64,000 nucleotides of DNA, taken from NCBI RefSeq assembly GCF_004027225.2, contig NC_044284.2:14054501-14118500 (forward strand), given 5' to 3'. Source of the stretch: Strigops habroptila (taxonomy: Eukaryota > Chordata > Aves > Psittaciformes > Psittacidae). Under the pieces are notes generated by a model. The model ran no database searches, was not told where the DNA came from, and worked only from the letters and a program-made list of their open reading frames with translations. Position numbers and translations under genes: made by a program. Shown here one piece after another: positions 25,504 through 38,161 of this stretch. Position 1 is the first letter of the stretch; every line of letters starts with the position of its first letter.

Positions 25504-28500
25504 ACCGTAGTTCATTGTCTGAAGCGTTTGCGGTGCAATGCGGTAGCTCCAAGGGGCTTATTTTATAGTGGCCCCTAACAGTTTGCTTGGTGATAACAAT
25601 GAAGCTTCTTTTCTACATGTTCTATTTCATTGCTTGTGATTGCTGGAGATTTTCTTTATATGACACAATAGCTTAAACATTTTTACTACTGAAAGGTATA
25701 CTGACTAGAATGTAATATTTGCTCAATTTCCATAGAACTGCTATTCAATTTACATTTTGTACACTGAAAAGAAAGGCTTGTATAAGAGGATGGAGTGTGA
25801 CGGCGAAGTGATTTGTATTATAGGAGACTGGGAGCTACTCAACGAACCATGTAAAAACAGTTCATTAAAATGTTTATGTGCTTGTCTGGTTAATGCAAAG
25901 AAAGCGTTATTGCAGTCTTATAAAACCTCGGTTACTTCAGGTTGAAGTCGGATCAATGCATCTGTAATAATTCAGACAAATACCCAGTTCAGGTTAAGAA
26001 CTACCAAAAACCATGGCAGGAAACAGTATTCTTCAAGTTGTTCTTCTGAACTCAAACATGGTTTAGTATTTAACTTGTACAACTATAGAACTTCCTTACT
26101 TAGTGAAAGATTTTTGGACAGAGCTACCATCTGTCTAGATTTGCCTAGATCTTTTCATCCCTGAAATGTCCATTAGGTGGAATATGAGGTGTTTAGACAT
26201 TTGCTAACTCTGCAGCACTTGTGCCGAGGCACTGTGAATGTGTGGGATGAACTTAAAGAATGTGTTGTGTCCTGTACATGCACTATACACCTCACTTTAT
26301 ATACAGTTCTGGAAGAATCCTGGTTATCCTACTTTTGAAGACTACAGTAAGGAAGTTAAGCCTCTAAATTATTTTTCTCATTTAATTGTTGACTTGTCCT
26401 ATGAGTAAACTCTTATCTGTAAATAAGGATGGCAGAAAAATGGCCTTTTTTTGTGGGTTGGTTTTGTTTTGTTTTGTTTTTGTGGTGTTTGTTGTTTGGG
26501 TTTTTTTTAATCTAGGCATAATAAGTTGCCATAAGGATCCTGAGCAGAGATTGTGATTGGCTGAGGTAGATGCTATGGGATTAATATTAGCAAAAGTAAA
26601 ACCCTTGTAAAATAAGGTTTCCTGGTCCCTATCAGAGACAGTGGCAGAGAAAGCTACAAAGCTACAATTCTTCCTAGTAAGCTTAGCAGGCGACTAGAGA
26701 AGAGCCTCTGCAAGTAATGTGACATCCTGGAGACCTCCAAAAACTAAAATGTTGGCCTGCATATGAACCCTAAGAAGAGTAGGTGGAGCTCTCCGAGAAA
26801 CCATGCTGGGGTGCCTAAGAACTTTGAATGAGTTAAGTGGTGGTTTTGATTAATAAAGTAACAAAGCAGGCCTCCCTCCCCTATAAGTGATACCTTAGTT
26901 GAACATTGGGGAATCTACTTTTATTACTCACATTCTCCTAAAAATAGTGGTAAAAGAGGAAAGAAATCTATTTTAAAGATGCATAGTCAGAGCAAACTGT
27001 GATTCCTAATCAGCCACATCCTCTCCCTATCCTTCTGGAGAATATGGACCATCAATTTCCCTATAAGATGAAGGGGAGGCAAAGCAATAGTTTAGCATCC
27101 TCTGCATTATCTCTCTTTTTATGATTACAAATAGAGCACTTATGTTCAGTGACCCATATCTCATACCAGACATCAGTAGCCACGTCCAGATTTAGGTTAT
27201 TGTTCCAGCACTGGATTAGGCCATGCGATCAGAATCAAATTTATCTAATATGATCACTTAGATTGTGACATTTCATACTGGCACTATATGTACGCACAGC
27301 CAAAGCTTGAAGACATAGAGCAAATGCTCTTAAGGCCCAAAAGAACAGTTGTCAGTGCTTTTACCATGAGCTTCAGAAAGGTTCAGGAGACACTCTCTAT
27401 TGGGTTAATTAAGCTGTCTTTTTGCTTGCAAGTTTAAAAGGGAAAAGCTCCCCATGTGGCTTTCCCAAACTCTTTCAGCTGTAGCTGTAAGTTTAAATGA
27501 CCCTTGGTCCTGCAGCATATCAACTTGATGTGTATAATTGATTGCTAAACATTTTTTACAGACTGTTAAATGGTAAGGCTAAAAAAAAAGTAATATATGA
27601 ATGTTGATTAAAGTGCTTTTGTACAGAGGGGTCACAGACATTAGCAAGTTAAAAAGAAAGTGTGAGCTCTGCTGTGGTACTTCTAACCTGTATGCTTTAT
27701 TTCGCATAATTGATCCCACATGTCTACTCTAAGGGGTTTTTTGTCAGGTTTCAACTGCAAATATTAAAATGCATTTAGAATTGAGTGTGCTTCAGTAAGG
27801 ACACTATGCAGAATGCTCAGCAATGTAGATTGCTGGTATTATAATGGCAATGATTATAAAAGGAATAATTTAAATGACCACAGTAGCTTGCAATTGTGTG
27901 GTTAGGTGGCAGAAAAAAATAGCAAGGTGTAAAACCTCAGAGTAACAGTAAATCTGAAATGGATTAAGATAGACATTCAAATGCTAATTGCTGGTAATTT
28001 TGTTTTTGTTATAATTTGTGGGGTTTTTTTTAATAACTGACATAAGACATAATGTATTTTTCAGGGTTCTGTGATAGCTCGCCAACAAATGGAATCTGTC
28101 ACAAAATATTTGCAGCTCCTGTTAGTGAGAAAGGTATGATGCTGTTACAAGTGTAGGCTGAAAAACATTCTTAGTAAACATCCATGAGGCTTTTGACTTA
28201 CTAACATAATGACTGGCTATCTGCAAGAGAACAGTTTGTTTGTTTGTAAAAAACCAAGTAATAAATCCTCAACCCTTGTTTGGGTAACAATGCCTCAAGA
28301 GTTTAGCAAGTGTAACTTTTTAATACCAATATGGTATTCCTTTTTTCAGATTATTTAAATCATTAGTACTGTTAAAGAAAAGCTGTAACCTCTCAGAGTT
28401 GCCCTGCCAAGGTAGTTACTGATGAAATTCACAGGATTAGAAGAATAGTTTGGCCATTACTCTTTCTCTGCTCGTTATGCCAGTGTAGAAAAATAAAGTT

Positions 28501-31500
28501 ACTATGAATTGTACACAGCTGCATCTGACAGTCAATAGAAACCAAGATCTTTGTGTCTATATTGTTGAACATCCAATGTATAAAAGCAAGTTTTAGTCTG
28601 TACCAATCTGTGCAGGATTTGAAAGAGTCATTTCGAGGTGAAAAGTTCAATATTTTGTATACAGAACTCCTGAACTATCCCCTTCCTCTACTTAGGTTGG
28701 TTTGTCTATTTTTCCTAAAAAGCCTGAATGCAGGAGCTTTATTTTCTTGTAAACCCTTTAAATAGGCTTAAACATCATTTAATGTAATTCTCTGGAATGC
28801 GGTAATTTTTGCAAACATGATATTTCAAAAGGATGTTTTATATTTGTATCTATGCTATTGGAAACTGGATAGAGTATTTGCCTGGATGATAAACTCTAGC
28901 AGGTGTTTATTGATTATTATTTTTTCTAATTATTAAAGTTCTGAAGTTATTTTAATTGCTAATATTACCTGTTATAGATATGTGCCACTTCTAAGAGTGA
29001 GATACTAAACTGAAGTGATTTATTAAAAAGAAATTGCTCAAGAAGATGGAATTCACTTTTGAGATTTTAGATTAATTTATTTTTCATGTAATCTAAAACT
29101 GGAAATTTTACTAACATAACCATACTGTTATTTCAATTCCCCCATTTACCTGTAAATAGGATCAATGATCTTCATGCAGTATGGAATTTTTAAACTTTTA
29201 TTCTTTTTTTAACAAGAAGGCAAAAATGCGTTTAATTAAAAATAGACCAGTCATTATCAGGGTACTGCTTCTAAAATGTTTCAAGCGTGTCACAACTTTT
29301 CAGCTGCATAGGACAATACGAGTTAGCTAAAATGAATTTAGAATCAAAACCAGAAAAAAGCCCAAGCAATAAATCCTATTGTAGGGGTAAAATGATAGGA
29401 AAAGTGACAAGAGGAAAAGAGAAAAGAATATCTCTCTTAACAGGAGGTGTGTTTTCTTCTTTAAATTTCGCAGAAAATTATCAGTAAAACCAATTACACA
29501 AAATTAGCTATGTGCCTGACTTTAAGTTGAAAGCTGTGTAACTTGGACAGAACATTTCTGGAATAAGTTTCATTTAAGACAGCACAACAACACTGAAGTT
29601 AGAATCATGTTTGTGTCTTTTTTTCATGACTAGCCCATGTCTATTCTCTATGAAATTGATGTCAAAAAGTATTATATATTTTCAGTGGGAAATAGAAGGC
29701 TGCCCTCTACTATCCTTGTCAGGACGTCGTATCCCTTTAATCATACTTTTCATTTCAGTACATTGAAATTTCCGTTACCAAGGACAACATCATAAATAAA
29801 AGTGTTTGTGAAATTTTTACCTGCAGCTTCCTAACTTTGTGCATTAAGCATGAGACTAGCAGAGAGGTGGTCAAATGTGAAAATTTATAATCATTTATTA
29901 CGTACGGCTGAAGCGAGAAGGGAATAAAAGCGTGAAGGCATACATCTATAAACTGGAGCAGAAAAGCTTAAATGAAAAGTAAAGTGAATTTCTGTGTCTT
30001 GTCATAAAGTAATGAGAAGGTAGAGCTTTATTCATAGCAACCCAAGATGCATTTACTCTCAATCTAGCTTTAGCAGTAAATGCTTCCCTGATGTATTGCT
30101 TCGGACTTAACAAAGAAATATTTGTGCTCTACATAATAGTATAGTTAGGAGAATTACTGCATGGCTGAGGAGATTCTATAAAGGTTTATAGCTGGTGGTG
30201 TTACTGTAATTTAATCACAATGTAGCTAATGTAGTACTTTAATATCACAAGTTACTTTTTTATTTACCATTTATTAGTAACTGACAGTCAATCATCACTA
30301 CATCATAAACAAATCACGCAGGATTCTATAGGAACCCTGAAGTTCCAGAACAGATGCACTGTAGCTCTTACACATGCTCCATAATGAGCTAGACATCAAA
30401 TTATTTTTTAAGGGAGTAATCATGGAAGTCAGGGTTCTTGTTTTCAGTCCATCAGCCAAGGAAAACGTTTCGTCATGAATACAATTAGCGTTGCATATTG
30501 TGCATACGTGTCTGAGGGAACACACCAATCCATTGCAAGCAGTGCTGGAGAATGTTTTCAAAAACATGAGCAAGACTCAACACGGTGTGCATAGGAATAC
30601 GCACATATTGATGAATGGGTTTATAGAATTACGGAGTTTATTGAATTATAGAGACCAAGAATTATGCCCTCTTAATTTCAGCCACCTTTTTATTAGCATT
30701 ACTCTGCTTTGTAAATCGAGAAAATAAATGCAGCTACTAAATGCAATAGAGTCTGTGCTCTTGAGGCACTGAAAACTCATCATTTTTTGTGATAAGAATG
30801 ATTTATGTATTTTTTTCTTTATTGTCCTTTTCTAGATACACTGTAAGATCAACTTTCCCCAGTTCTGTGCTTATGATCGGCTTTTAGTACAGAATCACAG
30901 TATTGCAACTAAAGTTGTTTGTGTTGGCAAAATTATGTGTTGATTGGAATTCTGAAAGTATTTCCTCTTTGGACTGACCCTAAAGACACTGTGGTCTTTT
31001 AACTGTAAACTAATCTTTGTTTTTCAGTACCCTCTGGCTGTAGGGGAACACCCAACATCAGACTGCCATGTTTATTAATATGCAGTAGTGATAAGCCACA
31101 CAAAGATGTATGTTTATAGGCTATTGGTGCATGTCCTGGGTACACTGCAAAGAAACAGGCTGAAGACCACATGCCTTCAATCACTCAGGTGGCTTGCCAA
31201 TAAGTCTAGTAATGCACACCCTGGCATGGCTTATTGCTATTAGAATATGTCTCTTTAAATTTAAACTTCATGCAAGCTACCCTTTCATGGTGAAAAATAC
31301 TTCCTAGAATTAAAATGTGAAATATTTGGAGGAGGTATATAGAAAAAAAACCCCAAAACCAACCCATGTGCTTTGCTATGAGATAGATTAGAATATGGAA
31401 CCTCCTCTTCCATTCAGCATTGCATTGTTTATGTCCGCAGGTTCTCCAGACTAACCGGACATTTCCAAGTATTAAATCTGATGTAAAAGGAATGCTGTTG

Positions 31501-31812
31501 ACTTGACTTTTCTTAACTAAACAAAAACCAACCCAAAACCAAGAAACCCCAAAACAAAACAAAGCCCCAACTTTACTATTACAACACCCCATAAGCATCG
31601 TTTTCCCTAAAATAACTGTACAAATCTTTCAGGTCATAGTAAACTCTTATGTATGTATTTATTGACCCTCTGATATAAGAGGTTTTCAAAAGGAACCTGA
31701 ATCACTATTGTCTGCCCTTGTAGTTAGCTCAAGTAAATCGACAATTGTGCCAAGCACTGCCAAATGAACATGGCTGCTGAATCTTTAAACATGGAATAAT
31801 TGGCAATATGTG

Positions 31813-31831
31813 AAAAAAAAAAAAAAAAAAA
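31813..31831 (+). repeat. poly-A run (19 A)
   Basis: Homopolymer. No retrocopied gene is recognised immediately upstream. Confidence 0.9.
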
Positions 31832-34402
31832 TTGTAAAATGAAGACGCTAGTAGAAGTCCATATTCATTTCTGTGTCTTCCTTTTTCTTTTCAATGGTTC
31901 TGTCTACAGCCACTTTCAGCGCTTCCTTGAGTGTTCAGCAAAGACCTGACTTAAATCACACTGCACAGAGAAGAATTAGTTTTTAGACATCATGGGATAT
32001 TCTGTTGTACCTTTTAAGGATGTTATCTGGTTAGATTAACAACAGACTGAAGTGCAGACACACCTCTGGTTTTGAAATACTTAATACCACATGTATTCAA
32101 TTAATACCTTATTTGTGCAGATATCCTATTCGTAGCCTATATTGAATCTTGAAAGCTGTAGAACTATTGCTTCTTTTCACGCTTATCTTATAAGAATTGT
32201 TCTGCTGGCCAGGTTTAGGACAAAGTTTCTGGCATTTACCCATTTGATGTATTTTTATCCCGCCTGTCTGTGCAGCTTGATCCAGTCTCCCACTTGGCAC
32301 GTTTCTGCTCCTCTTCTTGTTTGACTCTCCTTTTCTCTTGTCCCCCTTACCTTTCCTCACACACCTGCTGATATTGTTGCCCCCATGGTGCTTTGCATAT
32401 CCTCTGGAGCAGCTGCTTTTCCTTCTTCCTAACCATAGGCATAATGATAAGGAGGATGATGCTCTGAGAAGAGTGGGAAGCCTGGCACAAAAATGTTCCA
32501 TGACAGTTATAGATGGTCAATAAGAACTGAAATAGTTGATCCAAAGGAAGGTGAGATGATTCTTTGGAATCCTAATGACTTAAATGACGACTTTTCATAA
32601 AATATATTGTTTGAGCACTATCTCATTTGCAAACTAATGTGGAAATAACTTTTTTTTTTTTCCCTTACCATCTTGAATTTGCTTAACTGAATTATGAATT
32701 ATTTAGTGCTAGGCAGAAATGAAAACTCAGTTCAACAGAAATGATGCATGAACTTGCATTAAATTTCAGACTGGTTTTCTCAGAAAGAATCATGAAAATG
32801 TTGATTGGTTTTGGGTGTAAAGGATTTGTTTTAATATGCTCATCCTCTTAAAATTCACCATTTTAAATCCACTTTTGTGAGGTCTTTACAAATTCCTGAA
32901 ATGAAATTTAAATATTGTTGGTTTGTTTTGTTTTGTTTTGTTTGGGGTTTTTTTTTGTTGTGTTTTGTTGTGGTTTTTTTTTCCTTAACACCCCCTACCC
33001 AATTAAATGTGTATTTTTGCCATAAGAACTGAGAATATATGCATTTTGGTCAATCCTGAAATTAATTTCAGTGCCTACTTTCAGACTGTTATTGAAAAAT
33101 CCATTAGATACAGCTCTATAGTTTTTTTGTAAGGTAAAGTGCTGCAAGTTCTTTTTATTAATTACACCTGAGATAGTGTTTTATATTTAGTGTTTCTCAA
33201 ATTTTTTCTAAAGGTCAACTACCATCATCAACTGAGCAGTTTAAGGCTTCATTGCACAGTATGCAGGAAAAACATGAAGAGTCCTTCAAAGCACGTAAGC
33301 ACAGCGGTTTTTACTCTAACTGCAACAACACACAATGGAAAGCAAAATTTCAGAGGCATATTTGGAACCCAATATACAGTATAAATCTAAATAGTTGAGA
33401 TAGCTTGATTAAACATAAGCAATCAGAACTCATCATGGCTTTTACATTCATGTGGCAGGGCTAGCTCATAAAAGAACTCAAATTATAAACTGAACATATT
33501 TGCTATGGAACAATCAAGAGAATGTAAGCATGACCTTTGGAAACTATTTTCATATTAACATTTTCAGACCTGGAATATATTTCCAAGTTTCTCTCTCAAA
33601 ACAACTTTGTGTATATTTGACACCTGGACCTTTAGTTTGGAAACATCTGCTTTTTTTCTTTTTTATCTGAATTAGCCTTTTGAAAATATAAATTGGAATT
33701 TACAAAACTAGCATTTCTAACATTTTTCACATTGTTATGAAAACCAGACCCCATCTTGCAAGCAAGGATTAAAAGATAGAAAGATGGGGGGGAAAAAAAC
33801 CCCACGCAAGAAAACACAACCCTATTTCTGGGTACTTGCTCATTCTGCTAAGAGTTTTAGATCCACAACCATAATGTCACTAAGTTAATATATGGGTTTG
33901 AATATAATAGATTATCATGGACCCATCAAAGATTTCCCAGATCTGCAACAGCAGTTAAAGTCTAACTAATTTTGAAATTTAGTTTGAAATCAGCACAGCT
34001 GAGATGTCTGAAGACGTCTGCAAATCTGGGCCTAAATGATGATTACCTCTCACAGAAATTCCAGTAAGAGGTGACATTCAAATAATTCCTGGTAACAGGA
34101 TTTTTTATGAACATATATTTGTTTTTAAGGAAGTTATTCTTTCATCAGCAACAGGGCAACAGTGAAAGGCCACAGATACAGTGATCTCCCTCTAGTATTA
34201 AAAAGTGACTATTATTCAAGACAAGGATTCGCTGACCTAGCACTGAAGGAGCTACAGACAGCACTTAAGGCTGTCTTGTCTTTACACCTTTTTCTAATAA
34301 TTCACAAAGGAGTTTGTACCAATAACTGGACTGTTGTGCACCAAGACCATTCTCTGTACTCAGGCAAAAGTCACATCTGAAAGCCCAAAAGGGCTTCTGC
34401 TA

Positions 34403-34592
34403 ATCATAGAATCATAGAAGGGTCATCTGGGCCAGGCTGAATGGTCATCTGGGCCAACCTTCCTTGGCAAAAACATGGTGTAGATTAGATGGCCCAGTAT
34501 GCTGTCCATCTGAATATTAAAGGTGTCCAGTGTTGGGGAATCCACCACTTCCCTGGTTATTCCAATGACTGATTGTTCTTACTGTGAAATAG
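34403..34592 (-). mobile_element. CR1 3' end fragment with internal 22-bp duplication
   Basis: It begins on the + strand with AATCATAGAATCATAGAA, which is the reversed avian CR1 terminus. The reversed CR1 3' UTR follows ('gtgtccagtgttggggaatc', then 'caccacttccctggttattc', then 'caatgactgattgttcttac'). GGTCATCTGGGCCA occurs twice at a 22-bp spacing (34421-34434 and 34443-34456), a local tandem duplication inside the element. Confidence 0.9.
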
Positions 34593-36667
34593 AGGAGGGC
34601 AGCATCAGAAACCTACAGTAACAGGAAAAGATGTATTTGGAATGAAGCCTCAAATGCTGTGTTTCTTTTACAGTGTATCTCCATAGCTAATCCAAGCAGA
34701 ATTAATCTGATGTGAAAAACGGAGATGATGTTGCAAAACTGTTCAGTCACATAACAAGGAGATTAGCTCTATGGGAAATAGTGTCTATCATGAATTAATC
34801 TGACTGGAGAGAATTTAGATAGAAAGCTTTTATAAGGTTTTTTAGGCTAGTAATGAAATCTAGAATGACTAACACTGCATCTAGAATGTGTGGAAGTATA
34901 TCTTGACATCTTAAAGGAATATTCTAAGCTATATGGGGTCTGTCTAGAGTTATAGCTTAAAAAAAAATCCAACACATTTGATCTTTTATCACGAGTCATT
35001 AGCATTACACAGTTTTTGTTATAGTAAAAGAATGCTTACGATAGCATCTGAGCAGCTGTTCTAAATGCTTTCAAATCTCTGGAAAAGATCCTGTTGGTTT
35101 GAATGGGCAACACTCAGGTGGTTTATAGCCATTGGCTGTAGGAGCCTGAGAAAACAAATTTAGAAAATCAGACACTGCATTCAGTATAGTTCACCTTATT
35201 TTTTCTGGGGTCTATAGATTCAAAGAAGCTGTAGCCTTAGGCTTTAAATTGCTATATAGCAAAAAGGAGGGCAATACGCAGTAGCTTCCAGCATGTGTTA
35301 CAGCCTTGGGATCTGTTCCAACACATGCACCTGTTTGTTTATACAAGGTGGATAAATGCTTGCAAATATAAACTTGCAAATGACAATAATACCAGGATTA
35401 CACTTTGTATTCTAACTTTCTTATAAAGATCCTAGTTAGTCTTACAATATAATCTGCACTGTTGTAATTCTAAATGCTTCCTTTAAGAGACAGATTTTTC
35501 TCCCCTCTACTCACATTTAATAATATTGTAATGCCTGGGAATGGTCTAGACTAAATTGGCTAACCCTGTTGTGAGATGCTAGTAAATGTAAGGAATAGGG
35601 AATTTAGCTCAATTTGGTGTGAATTAACATTTTCTGCACCACATAACGCATTACGAATAGGTTTTCTGCTTATCTGTGTGTTTGTTAACTTGGTTTGGGT
35701 GGAGCAGACCAACCTTTAGAATGAGAATGTAATGCAAAATTTTTTCAGTACAAAAGGTTTTAAAGAGTTGTTATTAAGAGCATAGATTAATTCTTTGGGT
35801 TAAATATAATCCATTTACCTGTATGTTCCCTAGCTCAGTAGAAGTACTTGGAGAATTTTTTAGAAAATGAGAAAGCATGGTTTAATAACAGGGAAAGTCA
35901 TCTCTGAGCTGATGACAAGCACAGGGAATAGATGGCAGCTAGAAGTTATAAGCTGGTAAAAGTAAGCAGGTAAAATGAAATCTGCAGTTCTTTCCCAAGC
36001 AACCAGTATTATAAGTACAATGTTGTATAGAAAGACACTTTTTTGTACAGCGGTGGAATCATGCAGTGCCTCTGAGTACATGTTAGGGGTTTTCCAAACC
36101 ACTTTGTATGTACGTGTGTGAACAACAGACTACTGAAAAAAAAAAATGCACAGAAGTGTGACAGTTTCCTCTGTCTCTCGGTGACTGGAACTGTATCTAC
36201 CTTTAGATTTTTTTATGTATATGGTGATTATGGTAATTAATTTGATCAGAAAAAAGCCCAAACAACTGGCTTTATGTCTTGGCTTTGCATGCAGTCAGTA
36301 TGCTACAAAAGAATATCTTGATTTGTAAAGGATATTTCCGAAAAGAAGAAACAGAAGCAGGAAACCTTGTTACAATATGATAAATTTCCATTAATCAAAA
36401 AATTAATCCCATAGCCCTGACTGTAATGCTTATAGACGTACTGCAGAGGTCAAGTTGTCCTCTTTAAAGACAGGTGGAAAACAAGACACTGATCATGTCA
36501 AAAAGTAGATCAGCACAAGCATAACTAGGTGCTCCAATAGGATCTTGGTAGAGTGGTTAAAAAAAACCTGTCTGATGACATACTTAAGTCACATCAGAAA
36601 TTTGCTATATCTGCCATGTAAGAGCTTATTTTGGCACCTACACTGCCTATTCTTGTTTAAGCAGAGA

Positions 36668-36718
36668 CGTAGACAGGTGACCTCTACGAGTCCCTTCCAA
36701 GCTTTCTTTCTAAACATG
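36668..36718 (+). mobile_element. CR1 3' tail fragment, diverged
   Basis: 'gtagacaggtgacctctacg' and then 'agtcccttccaagctttctt' matches the CR1 tail pattern TAGATGGGTGACCT..., then GGTCCCTTCCAACC. Divergence is higher than in the other copies. Confidence 0.65.
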
Positions 36719-37384
36719 AAAATTTCCTATCATCCTAAACATACCTTTGTGCAGATAGGCTATTGCTGACTTTATCTAAAACAAACTTCAGGGTAGGCTT
36801 ACATTTGGCAACATGGAATGCTGATTTGCTAAGGCTGTGAAGAATCCAAGCTGCTCTCTTCATATACTAGATCCCAGTTATTCTACTGCACATATTATGT
36901 ATGATTTCATCTAAAATTTCCTATATGGCCCCTTAGCAGCATGTGCTTCTGGGAAGGAAAGCTGCTATAGCATCCCTGGTAACCAAGGTGGCATTTTTTT
37001 TTGTCATTAAGCTCTAAGAATTCTGATAGCAGACCACTCGTCTGCCTAAAATCAGATTTGTTAACTGTTTCTGCTGCTTTCCTTAAAAGCAGTTGAACCA
37101 ATGTTTCAAAATTCATCATTGCTTTTTGTATCATAAAAATTTATATGGATAAAAGACAGACTTTGTGTCAGGCTACTTGTTGATATAATTTAAATTATGG
37201 GATAGAATTGTCTTTGTGGCAATGTGTACAGAACAAAGCCTGAAAAGCTGTTTGTATACTTCATTTCTTGCAGAGGTTCTTGGTGTGGAATCAGAGTGAT
37301 ACTCTACCTACCCACCTCCACTTCATCTGACATGAATGGAAGTATCTAACACAGCTCTGAACTCAGGAAGTACTACCTGGTTCT

Positions 37385-37440
37385 ATATGCAACTGAGGCA
37401 AAGAGGAATTAATTTCCAAGGCCATACCAAATAATCTTTT
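37385..37440 (-). mobile_element. possible MIR-like relic
   Basis: The + strand 'caactgaggcaaagaggaat' followed by 'taatttccaaggccatacc' resembles the reversed MIR ('aaactgaggcacagagaggt', then 'taagtgacttgcccaaggtc'). Tentative because it is short. Confidence 0.5.
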
Positions 37441-38124
37441 ACAGGGTAGGTTGCTGATTTGCCACAGGGCCTTTGCTGTAAGTTTATCACTACCAAATTT
37501 CTAAGAATCTGTTAAGTTAGTAGCATTACAAAATTTCTGCTTGTTCTTTTTGTTTTTTTTTTATAGGCAGAAAGTCTGAATCAAAGTCACACTGTCTCCT
37601 CCTGTTTGTCAAGTCTGCAAGTACTAATTTAAGTGATAACTACAGGAGGTGAAGTAGTTGCCTGTGGGACAGCGACTTCGAAATTTCACAACAGTACTGT
37701 TTCAAATGTCACACTTGTTAACTGTTGAAGTAAAGATTTCTAACTTCTTCATCTATGGTAAAAAAATCCTGTGATTTTGGAATTTGGTATCTTTTGCATT
37801 AACCCTGATGTGGTATGACAAGTTTCCTGAGGCTTATAGACTCTAGCACGTCTGATTTAAAACAAGGAGTAACCCCTAACCTATCCTTGACAAGACAATT
37901 CTTTTAGGATTACAGGAAGACTGCTTGTGTGAGTTACATGAGTTCTAGTTGCAACCTGTAGTTTCCACTGCCACAATAGTTTTTAATTTATGAAAAAATA
38001 AGAGAATTAGTTCAATATAGCTGCATATGATCTACTATCTTTCTCATATAGCAGAAAACTTCTTGCAACATGAACTTTTTCACTGATAGAAAGTTTTAAG
38101 TTCATACTAGAAGCATGCTTTAAA

Positions 38125-38161
38125 ATATTCTATAAATTTTTTAAAATATTATATAGAATAT
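38125..38161. repeat. inverted repeat, 10-bp perfect arms
   Basis: ATATTCTATA (38125-38134) and TATAGAATAT (38152-38161) are exact reverse complements separated by 17 A/T-rich bases. Confidence 0.85.

Larger units (their letters stand above)
20501..34402. other. intergenic DNA, no gene established
   Basis: AT-rich sequence. The notable parts are a minus-strand pyrimidine-rich block (23400-23880) with overlapping open frames in different phases, blocks resembling conserved non-coding DNA (24780-25720 and 29860-30660), and three splice-bounded, phase-compatible open segments (28065-28133, 33214-33294 and 34196-34380) discussed as a finding. Poly-A/T runs lie near 22597, 24691 and 31813-31831. 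G/T-rich tracts lie at about 26450-26510 and 32918-32985. None supports a confident gene call. Confidence 0.55.

Noticed and set aside
28350-28420. Exon-like segment after CCTTTTTTCAG
   Set aside because: Its only open frame is out of phase with the neighbouring candidate at 28065-28133, and the donor (GTAGTT) is weak.
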